Positions 1 through 8,721 of a DNA stretch of 64,000 bases are shown in pieces (position 1 is the first letter of the stretch; the number at the start of each line of letters is the position of its first letter). The notes below the pieces were generated by a model, which worked only from the letters and a program-made list of their open reading frames with translations, ran no database searches and was not told where the DNA came from. The translations under genes and the position numbers were made by a program. The stretch comes from Streptomyces clavifer (GTDB taxonomy: Bacteria; Actinomycetota; Actinomycetes; Streptomycetales; Streptomycetaceae), in the NCBI GenBank assembly GCA_014651175.1, contig BMWJ01000001.1, forward strand, positions 558,001 through 622,000. Direction: 5' to 3'.

Positions 1-812
1 AGCCCGAAGGACCGCACACCGGGAGTGTCGACCACCCAGCCGCGGCCGTCCGGCAGCGGCAGTGCGAGCGCCGACGTCGTGGTGTGCCTGCCGCGCCCCG
101 TGACCGCGTTGACCACACCGGTGGTCCGCCGTCTGTCCTTCGGGACCAGCGCGTTGACCAGGGTCGTCTTCCCGACTCCGGAGTGCCCGACGAAGGCGGT
201 CACCCGGTCGTTGAGCAGCTCGCGCACCCGGTCCGCGGCGTCGCCGTTCTCCAGCTCCTCGCGGCTGGTGACGATGAAGGGGACACCCAGCGGGGTGTAC
301 GCCTCCAGCAACTGGTCCGGGGAGGCCAGGTCGGACTTGGTGAGGACGAGGAGCGGGCTGAGCCCGCCGTCGTACGCCGCCACCAGACAGCGGTCGATCA
401 TGCGCGGCCGCGGTTCGGGATCGGCGAGCGCGGTGACGATCGCCAGCTGGTCGGCATTGGCGACGACCACCCGCTCGTACGGATCGTCGTCGTCGGCGGT
501 GCGGCGGAGGACCGAGCGGCGTTCACCGATGCGCACGATGCGGGCCAGCGTGTCCTTGTCGCCGGAGAGGTCGCCGACGATGGAGACCCTGTCGCCCACC
601 ACCGCGGCCTTGCGGCCCAGCTCGCGGGCCTTCATCGCCATGACGGTGCGGCCCTCGACGAGGCAGGTGAGCCGGCCGCGGTCGACCGTGAGCACCATGC
701 CGTCCTGGGCGTCCTCGTGCTTGGGGCGGATGTGCGTGCGAGGCCGGTTGCCCTTGCGGTTGGGGCGTACGCGGATGTCGTCCTCGTCGGGGTTCTTCCC
801 GTAACGGCGCAT
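1..812 (-). CDS. rsgA: Ribosome small-subunit-dependent GTPase A, 3' end outside window
   Basis: Circularly permuted GTPase that acts late in 30S ribosome maturation. Read on the minus strand from ATG at 812, the protein begins MRRYGKNPDEDD. A basic N-terminal stretch leads into an OB-fold-like segment. The permuted G motifs then follow in order: G4 (LTKSDL, about residue 158), P-loop G1 (GHSGVGKTT, about 208) and G3 (DTPG, about 262), just before the window edge. The C-terminal zinc-binding domain lies outside. The start is 4 bases after the aroA stop, so the two genes form an aroA-rsgA transcription unit. Plus-strand open frames here are shadows. The family call is firm; only the 3' end is unknown. 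Confidence 0.93.
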   Translation of the reverse strand, partial: MRRYGKNPDEDDIRVRPNRKGNRPRTHIRPKHEDAQDGMVLTVDRGRLTCLVEGRTVMAMKARELGRKAAVVGDRVSIVGDLSGDKDTLARIVRIGERRSVLRRTADDDDPYERVVVANADQLAIVTALADPEPRPRMIDRCLVAAYDGGLSPLLVLTKSDLASPDQLLEAYTPLGVPFIVTSREELENGDAADRVRELLNDRVTAFVGHSGVGKTTLVNALVPKDRRRTTGVVNAVTGRGRHTTTSALALPLPDGRGWVVDTPGVRSFG

Positions 813-816
813 GCCC

Positions 817-2196
817 TCAGACCCCGCGCCTCTCCGGGGAGGACCCGGGTGCTCCGGGGGCGGCCCCCGCGGTCTCCGGGGACGCACCGAGCATGCCCGT
901 CCACATCTCCGGGAAGTCCGGGAGGGTCTTGGCGGTCGTACCGACGTTCTCGACCTCGACTCCGGCCACGGCGAGGCCGATGACGGCCCCCGCCGTCGCC
1001 ATCCGGTGGTCGTCGTAGGTGTGGAAGGTGCCGCCGTGCAGCGGGCGCGGGTTGATCCGCAGACCGTCGGCCGTTTCCGTGACATCCCCGCCGAGGGCGT
1101 TGATCTCCTTGGTGAGCGCGGCCAGCCGGTCCGTCTCGTGCAGGCGCAGGTGCGCGACCCCGCTCAGCGTCGACGGGGAGTCGGCGAGGGCGGCGAGAGC
1201 CGCGATGCCCGGCGTCAGCTCACCGACCTCCCCCAGATGGACGTCGATGCCGTGGATGCGGCCCGAGCCCCGGAAGGTGAGCCCGTCTTCGGTCAGCTCG
1301 CAACTGCCACCCATTGCGGTGAAGATCTCGCGCAGCGCGTCACCCGGCTGGGTGGTGCGCAACGGCCAGTCGGGGACGGTGACCCGGCCCCCGGTGACCA
1401 GCGCGGCCGCCAGGAAGGGCTGGGCGTTGGAGAGGTCGGGCTCGACGGTCAGATCGCGGCCGAGCAGGGCGGAGGGAGACACCCGCCAGACATCGGGCTC
1501 GCCGCCCGTCTCCGGTTCGTCGACCTGTGCGCCGACCGCGCGCAGCATGTCGACGGTCATCCGGATGTGCGGCATGGAGGGGAGCGCGGAGCCGGTGTGG
1601 CGTACCTCCACACCCTGGTTGAAGCGGGGCGCGGACAGCAGCAGGGCGGAGACGAACTGGGAGGACGAGGAGGCGTCGATCGCCACCGGGCCCCCGTCCA
1701 GGGCTCCCGCGCCGTGCACCGTCAGCGGCAGCGCGCCGCGCCCGTCGTCGTCGATCCGGGCGCCCAGGGCCCTGAGCGCGTCGATCACACCGTTCAGGGG
1801 GCGCTCGTAGGAACGGGGGTCCCCGTCGAAGTGGACGGATCCGTCCGAGAGGCAGGCCACGGGCGGCAGGAAGCGCATGACCGTTCCCGCGTTGCCGACG
1901 TCGACCGAGGCGGGGCCGTGCAGCCCGGCCGGGATGACCCGCCATGCTTCACCCGAGCCGTCGGGACCGACGCCCTCCTCGATCCCGACGCCCATCGCGC
2001 GGAGCGCCTGGGCCATCAGCAGGGTGTCGCGCGAGCGCAGGGGGCGGCGCAGCCAGCCCGGCTCGGAGGAGAGGGAGGCCAGGACGAGGGCGCGGTTGGT
2101 GACCGACTTCGATCCGGGCACGGTGACGGTCGCGTCGACGGCTCCGGTCGCACGGGGAGCGGGCCAGAGGGCGGGGTGCACGGAACTTTCGGTCAT
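817..2196 (-). CDS. aroA: 3-phosphoshikimate 1-carboxyvinyltransferase (EPSP synthase)
   Basis: Cytosolic shikimate-pathway enzyme that joins shikimate-3-phosphate and PEP to make EPSP, the precursor of chorismate. About 459 residues, normal for the family. Visible motifs are the N-terminal substrate loop [11 protein letters not shown] (about residues 28-38), the [11 protein letters not shown] loop near 100 and LHETDRL near 350. An in-frame GTG lies three codons upstream (2205). I prefer the ATG at 2196 because the family usually begins MTESS-like, although the purine-rich AGGGG sits very close to it. It is the first gene of the pair with rsgA. Confidence 0.95.
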   Translation of the reverse strand: MTESSVHPALWPAPRATGAVDATVTVPGSKSVTNRALVLASLSSEPGWLRRPLRSRDTLLMAQALRAMGVGIEEGVGPDGSGEAWRVIPAGLHGPASVDVGNAGTVMRFLPPVACLSDGSVHFDGDPRSYERPLNGVIDALRALGARIDDDGRGALPLTVHGAGALDGGPVAIDASSSSQFVSALLLSAPRFNQGVEVRHTGSALPSMPHIRMTVDMLRAVGAQVDEPETGGEPDVWRVSPSALLGRDLTVEPDLSNAQPFLAAALVTGGRVTVPDWPLRTTQPGDALREIFTAMGGSCELTEDGLTFRGSGRIHGIDVHLGEVGELTPGIAALAALADSPSTLSGVAHLRLHETDRLAALTKEINALGGDVTETADGLRINPRPLHGGTFHTYDDHRMATAGAVIGLAVAGVEVENVGTTAKTLPDFPEMWTGMLGASPETAGAAPGAPGSSPERRGV

Positions 2197-2292
2197 GCCC
2201 CTCACTTTAGTGGCTCAGCGCAAACCTGGATCCTGAACAAATAGCCCGAAATGGGGGCGTAATACAAGGGTGGTAAGGGGCGCCGTGAGCCG

Positions 2293-3006
2293 TCACAGCC
2301 CGAGCAGCCAGCGTCCGCCGCCGATCAGCGCGCAGAGCGACACCGAGTGGAAGAGGAACAGCCAGAGCGCGGCCGGAGCCTGCGTCAGCCGGGCGAGCTG
2401 ATCGGCGTCGGAGTCGGGCGCACCGCCGTGGCGCCGCTTGGACTGGAGCTCGAACGCCGGACGGACCCCGCCCAGCAGCAGGAACCACACCACCGTGTAG
2501 GCGAACGCCGACTGGACCTCCGCCGAGGTCAGCCAGGAGACCAGCAGGAAGGCCGTACCCGTGAGGATGACCGTCAGTGCCCCGTAGAGATTGCGGATCA
2601 TCACCAGCATCACGGCGAGCAGAGCGGTCGACAGCCACAGGAGGAGCGTGATCCGGCCGTTGGTCAGCAGCCAGGCGCCGCCGAGGCCGAGCAGGGGAGG
2701 CGCCGTGTAGCCGGCCGCCGCCGTGAGGATCATGCCCACGCCGGTCGGCTTGCCGCGGCTGACGGTCAGGCCGCTGGTGTCCGAGTGCAGCCGGATGCCG
2801 GAGAGCTGCCGTCCGGTGAGCAGGGCGACGAGGCCGTGGCCGCCCTCGTGCGCGATGGTGATGGCGTTGCGGGAGAGCCGCCATATGAAGTTCGGCACGA
2901 CGGCGATCAGCGCGACGGTGGCCGTCACGACCACCAGCCACTGCTCGGGTGCGGGCTGGGTCCCGAAGACGCGATCCCACAGATCGCCCAGATCGGTGCT
3001 GTCCAT
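2293..3006 (-). CDS. M50-family (site-2-protease-like) membrane metalloprotease
   Basis: Membrane protein of 237 residues with several hydrophobic segments. Its zinc-protease motif is HEGGH (HExxH-like, in AHEGGHGLVALLTGR), placed about 45 residues in, right after the first membrane helix. This layout matches the short actinobacterial M50B-like family. The expected second motif with the third metal ligand is not obvious, so activity is inferred. I chose the ATG at 3006 because AAGGAG lies about 11 bases upstream; a longer frame reaches 3078 but would collide with the divergent SRAP gene. Substrate unknown. Confidence 0.78.
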   Translation of the reverse strand: MDSTDLGDLWDRVFGTQPAPEQWLVVVTATVALIAVVPNFIWRLSRNAITIAHEGGHGLVALLTGRQLSGIRLHSDTSGLTVSRGKPTGVGMILTAAAGYTAPPLLGLGGAWLLTNGRITLLLWLSTALLAVMLVMIRNLYGALTVILTGTAFLLVSWLTSAEVQSAFAYTVVWFLLLGGVRPAFELQSKRRHGGAPDSDADQLARLTQAPAALWLFLFHSVSLCALIGGGRWLLGL

Positions 3007-3080
3007 GGTGCGGGCTGCTCCTTGAGGTACTTGAGGGATCGGCGCCCACTCGACGTGGGGGTCGTGGCAGTCTGGCACTT

Positions 3081-3896
3081 ATGTGCGGACGGTATGCAGC
3101 GAGTCGGCGGCCGGAGGATCTGACCGGGCTCTTCGCGGTGGAGAAGTGGGAACCCACCGAGACACTGGAGCCCGACTGGAACGTGGCGCCGACCAAAGAG
3201 GTCTACGCGGTGATGGAGCGTCCTGTGAAGGACGCGGAGGACCAGCGACCGGTTCGCCAGCTGCGCGCCCTGAAGTGGGGGCTCGTGCCGTCCTGGGCGA
3301 AGTCGCCGGAGGGCGGCGCCCGCATGATCAACGCCCGTGCCGAGACGGTCCACGAGAAGCCGTCCTTCCGCCGCCCCTTCGTCTCCCGGCGCTGCATCCT
3401 GCCCGCCGACGGCTACTACGAGTGGGTCACCGGCGCGGACGAGCGGCAGTTGGAGGAGAAGGGGAAGAGGAAGCGGCCCCGCAAGCAGCCGTACTTCGTG
3501 ACACCCGCCGACGGTTCGGTCTTCGCGATGGCCGGGCTGTACGAGTTCTGGCGCGACCGGACCCTGCCCGACGACCATCCGCAGGCCTGGTGGGTGACCT
3601 GCTCCGTGATCACCACGGAGGCGGAGACGTCCCCGCTCGCCGTCGCCCCCGCCGAGGGCCCGGCGGCCCTCGCCGACATCCACCCCCGGATGCCCCTGAT
3701 GCTGACCCCCGACCGCTGGGACGACTGGCTCGACCCGTCGCGCACCGACATCGGCGAGCTGAAGGCGCTGCTGGAACCGCCGCCCAACGGGCTGATGCGG
3801 GCCTACCCGGTGGCCACCACGGTCAGCAACGTCCGCAACAACGGTCCGGAACTGCTGGAGGAGCTGGCCGCGCCGGAGGTGAGCACGCTGTTCTGA
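3081..3896 (+). CDS. SOS response-associated peptidase (SRAP/YedK/HMCES family)
   Basis: SRAP proteins crosslink to abasic sites in single-stranded DNA through Cys2 once the initiator Met is removed. The start MCGRY at 3081 puts Cys at residue 2, which fixes the start codon; a longer upstream frame would bury the catalytic Cys. Other family signatures are INARAET (active-site Asn and Glu region), ADGYYEW and HPRMP (catalytic His). Length is 271 residues, typical. No Shine-Dalgarno is apparent just upstream, so the transcript may be leaderless. It is divergent from the M50 gene and 9 bases upstream of the hydrolase gene. Confidence 0.93.
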   Translation: MCGRYAASRRPEDLTGLFAVEKWEPTETLEPDWNVAPTKEVYAVMERPVKDAEDQRPVRQLRALKWGLVPSWAKSPEGGARMINARAETVHEKPSFRRPFVSRRCILPADGYYEWVTGADERQLEEKGKRKRPRKQPYFVTPADGSVFAMAGLYEFWRDRTLPDDHPQAWWVTCSVITTEAETSPLAVAPAEGPAALADIHPRMPLMLTPDRWDDWLDPSRTDIGELKALLEPPPNGLMRAYPVATTVSNVRNNGPELLEELAAPEVSTLF

Positions 3897-3905
3897 CCCG
3901 GCAGG

Positions 3906-4571
3906 ATGGGCCCCGTGAGCCGTACAGGGACAGCGCAGAGGACCGAGACCGTCGAGACGGAAGCCGGGGTGGCCAGGATCACCTGGCATCCGGCGCGGGA
4001 AGCCCGGCTGGTACTCGCCGTCGGCCACGGGGCGGGCGGCGGCATCGAGGCCGGGGATCTCCAGGCGCTCGCCGCGGTGCTGCCGGGGCACCGGGTGACC
4101 GTCGCCCTGGTCGAGCAGCCGTGGCGCGTCGCCGGGAAGAGGCTCGCACCGGCGCCCCGGACCCTGGACACCGGCTGGCGGGGCCTGTGGCCCGCACTGA
4201 CCGTTCCCGGCCTGCCGGTGGTGGCCGGGGGCCGCAGCGCGGGGGCCCGGGTGGCCTGCCGCACGGCGAAGTCCCTGGGCGCCCGCGCGGTGCTCGCGCT
4301 GAGCTTTCCCCTGCACCCGCCGGGCAGGCCCGAGAAGTCGCGCGAGGACGAACTGCTCGGCGCCGGTGTGCCCACCCTCGTCGTGCAGGGCGGCCGTGAC
4401 CCGTTCGGGCGACCGGAGGAGTTCCCCGCGGGCGGGCACGACCTCGTCGAGGTGCCGTACGGAGACCACGGATTCGCGGTGCCGAAGAAGGCCCCGCTGA
4501 CCCGGGATCAGGCGCTGGAACTGCTCACCGGCGCGGTGGCCGGATGGCTGGACCGGCTCCCGCGCACGTGA
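3906..4571 (+). CDS. Alpha/beta hydrolase, KANL3/Tex30-like
   Basis: Small single-domain alpha/beta hydrolase of 221 residues. It shows an oxyanion-loop motif GHGAGGG (about residues 39-45), a nucleophile elbow GGRSAGAR (Ser near 114), an acid in QGGRDPFG and a catalytic His in GDHGF near the C-terminus. The triad order matches the Tex30/KANL3 type often called dienelactone-hydrolase-like. A GTG at 3915 (MSRTG) is an equally plausible start. It follows the SRAP gene by 9 bases and is probably cotranscribed. Substrate unknown. Confidence 0.82.
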   Translation: MGPVSRTGTAQRTETVETEAGVARITWHPAREARLVLAVGHGAGGGIEAGDLQALAAVLPGHRVTVALVEQPWRVAGKRLAPAPRTLDTGWRGLWPALTVPGLPVVAGGRSAGARVACRTAKSLGARAVLALSFPLHPPGRPEKSREDELLGAGVPTLVVQGGRDPFGRPEEFPAGGHDLVEVPYGDHGFAVPKKAPLTRDQALELLTGAVAGWLDRLPRT

Positions 4572-4608
4572 CGTGCCCCACGTGTCCCGGAGCCCCGTGA
4601 AGGGCGCG

Positions 4609-4634
4609 GGAATGCGGCGTGCGGGGCGGCTGTT
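4609..4634 (+). promoter_or_regulatory. SigR-dependent promoter (sigRp2-like)
   Basis: GGAAT at 4609-4613 and GTT at 4632-4634 are separated by exactly 18 bases. This matches the known Streptomyces SigR promoter consensus GGAAT-N18-GTT, and it lies directly upstream of sigR. It should give oxidant-induced positive autoregulation. Confidence 0.85.
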
Positions 4635-4684
4635 GTTCGGGACGTCGGTACAACAACGTCGTACGTGGAGAGGGAGTCCGTCGC

Positions 4685-4870
4685 ATGGGTTCGACCATCT
4701 GCCCGCAGCGCTCGAACACCGCTGACCTGGAGTGGACGGTGCTGCACGCGGGCAAGACCACTCCCGAGCGTGCCCTGAGCGGACCGGATCGACAGCCCGC
4801 GAAGAAGCCGGGTCGACTATTCTCCAAGGCGAGCGGGTCCGGTTTCGGCTCCGCCGCATCGTTGGAGGAG
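4685..4870 (+). other. In-frame N-terminal extension for the long SigR isoform
   Basis: An uninterrupted 62-codon extension in frame with sigR starts at ATG 4685 ([10 protein letters not shown]). It has a strong ribosome-binding site, GGAGAGGGAG, ending 9 bases before it. In S. coelicolor, transcripts from the SigR-dependent promoter are known to make an unstable longer SigR' from an upstream start; this extension is the likely counterpart. Anyone annotating from the longest good start would give a 280-residue protein. Confidence 0.7.
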
Positions 4871-5527
4871 GTGGGTCCGGTCACTGGGACCGACACAGGG
4901 ACCGACGACGGCCGTGCCGAGGAGACGACCGCGGAGCGCAACGCGCGCTTCGAGCGGGACGCCCTCGGATTTCTGGACCAGATGTACTCGGCGGCGCTGC
5001 GCATGACGCGCAACCCGGCCGATGCCGAGGACCTGGTGCAGGAGACGTATGCCAAGGCGTACGGCTCCTTCCACCAGTTCCGTGAGGGTACGAACCTCAA
5101 GGCGTGGATGTACCGCATCCTCACCAACACTTTCATCAACTCGTACCGCAAGAAGCAGCGCGAACCCCAGCGGAGTGCCGCCGAGGAGATCGAGGACTGG
5201 CAGCTGGCGCGTGCCGAGTCGCACATGTCCACGGGTCTGCGCTCGGCGGAGTCCCAGGCGCTCGACCACCTGCCGGACTCCGACGTGAAGTCGGCGCTGC
5301 AGTCGATCCCCGAAGAGTTCCGCATCGCCGTGTATCTCGCCGACGTAGAGGGCTTTGCCTACAAGGAGATCGCGGACATCATGGGGACACCCATCGGTAC
5401 GGTGATGTCCCGCCTGCACCGGGGACGTCGCCAGCTGCGCGGCATGCTCGAGGACTACGCGCGCGAGCGCGGGCTCGTCCCGGCCGGAGCCGGTGAGTCG
5501 GACGACAGGAAAGGCACGACCTCATGA
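4871..5527 (+). CDS. sigR: ECF RNA polymerase sigma factor SigR (thiol-oxidative stress)
   Basis: ECF sigma factor of 218 residues from GTG 4871 ([10 protein letters not shown]); GGAGGAG lies immediately upstream, closer than ideal. Region 2 is seen as [24 protein letters not shown]-type sequence with the -10-binding [10 protein letters not shown] segment. Region 4 carries the helix-turn-helix [25 protein letters not shown]. The protein is nearly identical in pattern to S. coelicolor SigR, which directs thioredoxin and thiol-homeostasis genes. The 3' end overlaps rsrA by ATGA, the usual coupling of a sigma factor to its anti-sigma. A SigR promoter at 4609 and the 62-codon upstream extension complete the autoregulatory locus. 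Confidence 0.95.
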   Translation: MGPVTGTDTGTDDGRAEETTAERNARFERDALGFLDQMYSAALRMTRNPADAEDLVQETYAKAYGSFHQFREGTNLKAWMYRILTNTFINSYRKKQREPQRSAAEEIEDWQLARAESHMSTGLRSAESQALDHLPDSDVKSALQSIPEEFRIAVYLADVEGFAYKEIADIMGTPIGTVMSRLHRGRRQLRGMLEDYARERGLVPAGAGESDDRKGTTS

Positions 5528-5844
5528 GCTGCGGAGAGCCGCACGAGACGGACTGCTCAGAGGTTCTCGATCATCTCTACGAGTTTCTCGACCGGGAGAT
5601 GCCCGAGGGCGACTGCACCAAGTTCGAGGTGCATTTCGAGGAGTGCTCCCCGTGCCTGGAGAAGTACGGCCTGGAGCAGGCCGTGAAGAAACTGGTGAAG
5701 CGCTGCTGCGGCCAGGACGACGTCCCGACCGATCTGCGCTCCAAGGTGATGGGACGGATCGATCTGATCCGTTCGGGGCAGGCCGTTCCGGAACAGGACG
5801 TGGCCCTGGGCGGCGCCGACCGGCCGGCCGCCGCCGCCGAGTGA
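5524..5844 (+). CDS. rsrA: Zinc-containing redox-sensing anti-sigma factor RsrA
   Basis: 106-residue cytosolic anti-sigma factor that holds SigR inactive until disulfide stress ejects its zinc. The ZAS motif H-x3-C-x2-C is His37, Cys41, Cys44. Further cysteines are at 3, 11, 31, 61 and 62, as I recall the same set as in S. coelicolor RsrA, so both zinc binding and the redox switch should be intact. Translationally coupled to sigR (ATGA overlap). A short hairpin begins at the base after the stop codon. Confidence 0.96.
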   Translation: MSCGEPHETDCSEVLDHLYEFLDREMPEGDCTKFEVHFEECSPCLEKYGLEQAVKKLVKRCCGQDDVPTDLRSKVMGRIDLIRSGQAVPEQDVALGGADRPAAAAE

Positions 5845-5871
5845 CGGCTGCCACCTCCGTCCCGGCAGCCG
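5845..5871 (+). terminator. Hairpin after rsrA
   Basis: 8-bp stem (CGGCTGCC / GGCAGCCG, 5845-5852 and 5864-5871) with an 11-base loop, starting right after the rsrA stop. Typical of Streptomyces terminators lacking a U tract. Confidence 0.55.
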
Positions 5872-5940
5872 GAACCCCGGTCATGTCACCCGAATGTGCT
5901 AATCCGGCGCAGCTGGACCCCCGCCGCCCTCCCACTCGCT

Positions 5941-5966
5941 AGCCTGGCGCCCTCATTGACCAGGCT
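5941..5966. repeat. Inverted repeat before the HD-GYP gene
   Basis: AGCCTGG (5941-5947) and CCAGGCT (5960-5966) form a 7-bp inverted repeat with a 12-base spacer, ending 17 bases before the GTG start of the HD-GYP gene. It may be an operator or a 5'-leader hairpin; nothing further supports either. Confidence 0.4.
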
Positions 5967-5983
5967 GGGGGCGGGCGGTACGG

Positions 5984-7378
5984 GTGAGGACCACACCGAG
6001 GGCTGCGCGCGCCTACATCCTGTGCGTGGCGCTCTGCGCGACTGTCTGCGCCCTCCCCGCACCGACCCCCGGGGCCGCCACGCCCTGGGGGACCCTCGCG
6101 CTCCTTGCCGCGCTCTACCTGGCCTGTGAACTTCCGGGCCGCTGTTCCTTCTTCGCCCGTTCCGTGCCGGTCGGTGCGGGATCGTTCTTCCCCCTGCTGC
6201 TGGCCGCGGCCTTCCTGCTGCCGCCGGCTGCCGCCGTCCTGGTGTCGGTCCCCGGCTCGCTGGCCGGCCGGGTCGAGCAGCAGCCCGTCGCGGCCCGCCG
6301 CGTCTGGCGGACCGCGCAGCTCGCCCTGACCGTGGGCGCGGCCTCGTGGACCTACGCGTTCCTGGGGGGTCCGGCCACTTTGGGCGGCGCCGGGGGAGGA
6401 GCCGTCCCCGACCTCCCGTACGCCCTTCTTCCCGCCGGTGCCACGGCGCTCGTGTTCAGCCTCGTCCTGGCGGTCCTGGACGGCGGCATCCTCGCCACGG
6501 CCGAACGCGTCGCCGTCCGGCACGCCTGGCGAGGGCTGCTGGCGCGTTCCGTGGGGCCGCACCTGGTGCACGCACTCGCGGGGCTGATGATGGCGATCCT
6601 CTGGCGCAGCTCCTACGGGCCGGTGTCCGCGCTGGTCGTCGTGCTCCCGATGTACATCTCCTGCTGGGTGTTCGCCCAGTACCACCGTCAGCACGCGGCG
6701 CACCGGGCCACCATCAGGGCGCTGGTGCAGGCCGTCGACATCAAGGACGGATACACCCGGGGCCACAGCGAGCGGGTGGGCCGCGCCTCCGAGCTGATCG
6801 CCCGCGAACTCGGCATGGAGGAGGAGCGGATGGAAGCGCTCCGGTTCGCCGGCATCCTGCACGACGTCGGCAAGCTCGGCGTCCCGACGCGGATCCTGCG
6901 CAAGGACGGGCCGCTCACCCCCGAGGAACGCAGGGTCATCGAGCTGCACCCCGAGTACGGGCACGAGATCGTCCGGGGCATCGGTTTCCTCGACGAGGCG
7001 CGCGCCGCGATCCTGCACCATCACGAGCGGCTCGACGGCAGCGGGTATCCGTACGGGCTCGCCGGTGACACGATCCCCGAGTTCGCCCGCGTCGTGGCCG
7101 TCGCGGACGCCTTCGACGCGATGACCTCGACGCGTTCGTACCGGCGGGGGCGCCCCGTTCCGGCGGCGGTGGCGGAGCTCGAACGCTGCGCGGGCAGCCA
7201 GTTCGATCCGCAGATGGTGAGGGCCCTCGCCCGGGCCCTGGACCGGCACGGCTGGTCCGCCGCGGCCAACACGGTCACCTCGGAGGAGCAGCCGCCCGGG
7301 CTGCCGCGCCCGCGGCCGGGGAAGCGGCCGTCCACAGCGGCCGGGACCACGCACCGGCCGGGCCGGCGGCGACGGTGA
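5984..7378 (+). CDS. Membrane HD-GYP domain protein
   Basis: 464 residues. The N-terminal half (about 1-230) is hydrophobic with roughly six or seven membrane segments. The C-terminal half is a complete HD-GYP domain: GHSERVGR with the first metal His, the HD pair in GILHDVGKLG (about 293-294), HPEYG, ILHHHERLDGSGYP (about 343-356) and VVAVADAFDAMTS. HD-GYP domains of this kind hydrolyse cyclic di-GMP or related dinucleotides, so this is probably a membrane-tethered phosphodiesterase. A GTG start at 5984 with a G-rich upstream tract is the likeliest. Its last bases overlap the next gene (GTGA), which encodes a degenerate relative. Confidence 0.88.
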   Translation: MRTTPRAARAYILCVALCATVCALPAPTPGAATPWGTLALLAALYLACELPGRCSFFARSVPVGAGSFFPLLLAAAFLLPPAAAVLVSVPGSLAGRVEQQPVAARRVWRTAQLALTVGAASWTYAFLGGPATLGGAGGGAVPDLPYALLPAGATALVFSLVLAVLDGGILATAERVAVRHAWRGLLARSVGPHLVHALAGLMMAILWRSSYGPVSALVVVLPMYISCWVFAQYHRQHAAHRATIRALVQAVDIKDGYTRGHSERVGRASELIARELGMEEERMEALRFAGILHDVGKLGVPTRILRKDGPLTPEERRVIELHPEYGHEIVRGIGFLDEARAAILHHHERLDGSGYPYGLAGDTIPEFARVVAVADAFDAMTSTRSYRRGRPVPAAVAELERCAGSQFDPQMVRALARALDRHGWSAAANTVTSEEQPPGLPRPRPGKRPSTAAGTTHRPGRRRR

Positions 7379-8631
7379 CCCTCAGGTACGCCCCCGCGCC
7401 GCCTCCGGCCGTGCTCGCGGTGCGCGGCGCCGCGATGCTCCTCGCGGTCGTCGCGTTCGGTCACACCCTGTGGAACGGTGTCGCCGAACCCGGGCACGCC
7501 CTCGCCTTCGGGGTCCTCGTCACCGTCGGCGAGCTGGCCCGCTGGGGTTCCCTGCCCGGCGAGCGCGAGCCGGCGCCCCTCGGCGCGGCCGGCGCCCTGG
7601 CGTACGCGCTGCTCGGGCGCAGCGGGGGAGAGGCAACCACGCACGGCGTCCTCCAGGTGGTCACCGTCGTCGCGGCGGCGCAGCTGCTCGCCTCCGTCCC
7701 CCACACGGCCCGCGGCAGCGGCCCGGGGCCCGACCTGGTCGCGCGCCGCGTCCTGGCCGTGGGCTTCGCCGCCGTGTGCTTCCAGCCGCTCTCCCACTCG
7801 GGAAGGTCGGAGCGCTGGTTCGGCGAGGGGCTGTACTTCGCCCTCTTCCTCGTCCTGCTGCTGGCGCTCACCGCCCTGTGCGAGGCGGTGCTCGCCGCCC
7901 TCACGGCAACGACGCCCCGGCCGTTCGGGCCCCTGCTCCGGGACGAGCTCCGGGCGCTCATCGGCATCGGCTCGGCCGTCTGCGCGACCGGTGCCGTGAT
8001 GGCGCTCGGGGTTGCCGTGGCGGGGCTGTGGGCGCTGCCCCTGCTGTGTGTGCCGCTGCTGCTCACCCAGGTCTCCTTCCGCCGCTACGCGGCCGTCCGC
8101 ACGACCTACCGGCAGACCATCGCCTCGCTGGCCCGGTCCACGGAGATCGCCGGCTACACCCCGCACGGGCACGCCCGCAGGGTGGCCGAACTCTCCACCG
8201 CCGTCGGCAGGGAGCTCGGCCTCGCGGGTCCCGAGCTGTCCGTCCTGGAGTACGCGGCGCTGATGCACGACATCGGCCAGCTCTCGCTCGTGGACCCGGT
8301 GCCCGACGGGGCGACCGCCCGCCTCCCGGCGGCCGAGCAGCGCCGGATCGCGCTGCTCGGGGGCGCGGTGGTCCGGCAGACCGGGGTGGACACCGCGGTG
8401 GCGGTGGTGGTGGAGCAGCAGGCCGATCCGTACCGGGAACAGCCGACCGCCGCCAGGATCGTCCGTGCGGTCAATGCGTACGACGACCTGCGCGGGGAAG
8501 GCGCAGGAGGGCCTCTGGGGGCGCTGGAGCAGCTCAGGCTCGGCACCGGCCGCGACTACCAGCCGCTGGTCGTGGAAGCGCTGGCCAGAGTCCTGGCGCG
8601 TGGCGGTCTGACCTCGGTCGGGTCTGGGTAA
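7375..8631 (+). CDS. Membrane HD-domain protein, degenerate HD-GYP paralogue
   Basis: 418 residues, translationally coupled to the preceding HD-GYP gene by a GTGA overlap. It has the same plan of hydrophobic N-terminal half followed by an HD region. HGHARRVAELS and the HD pair in LMHDIGQLSL (about residues 299-300) remain. The later metal-ligand and signature block is eroded: where the partner has HHHERLDGSGYP this protein has VVVEQQADPYREQ, with no GYP and no His cluster. It is probably catalytically impaired and may act as a regulatory partner of its neighbour. That role is inference from arrangement and residue loss. Confidence 0.8.
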   Translation: MTLRYAPAPPPAVLAVRGAAMLLAVVAFGHTLWNGVAEPGHALAFGVLVTVGELARWGSLPGEREPAPLGAAGALAYALLGRSGGEATTHGVLQVVTVVAAAQLLASVPHTARGSGPGPDLVARRVLAVGFAAVCFQPLSHSGRSERWFGEGLYFALFLVLLLALTALCEAVLAALTATTPRPFGPLLRDELRALIGIGSAVCATGAVMALGVAVAGLWALPLLCVPLLLTQVSFRRYAAVRTTYRQTIASLARSTEIAGYTPHGHARRVAELSTAVGRELGLAGPELSVLEYAALMHDIGQLSLVDPVPDGATARLPAAEQRRIALLGGAVVRQTGVDTAVAVVVEQQADPYREQPTAARIVRAVNAYDDLRGEGAGGPLGALEQLRLGTGRDYQPLVVEALARVLARGGLTSVGSG

Positions 8632-8721
8632 CCCATGGGTAATGAGCGGGCGTCCGGCCGGGCATGGTTGGATGCGAAGAGAGCGGCAGACGAGGGTGTC
8701 CAGTCGGGACAGGCGGGAATC

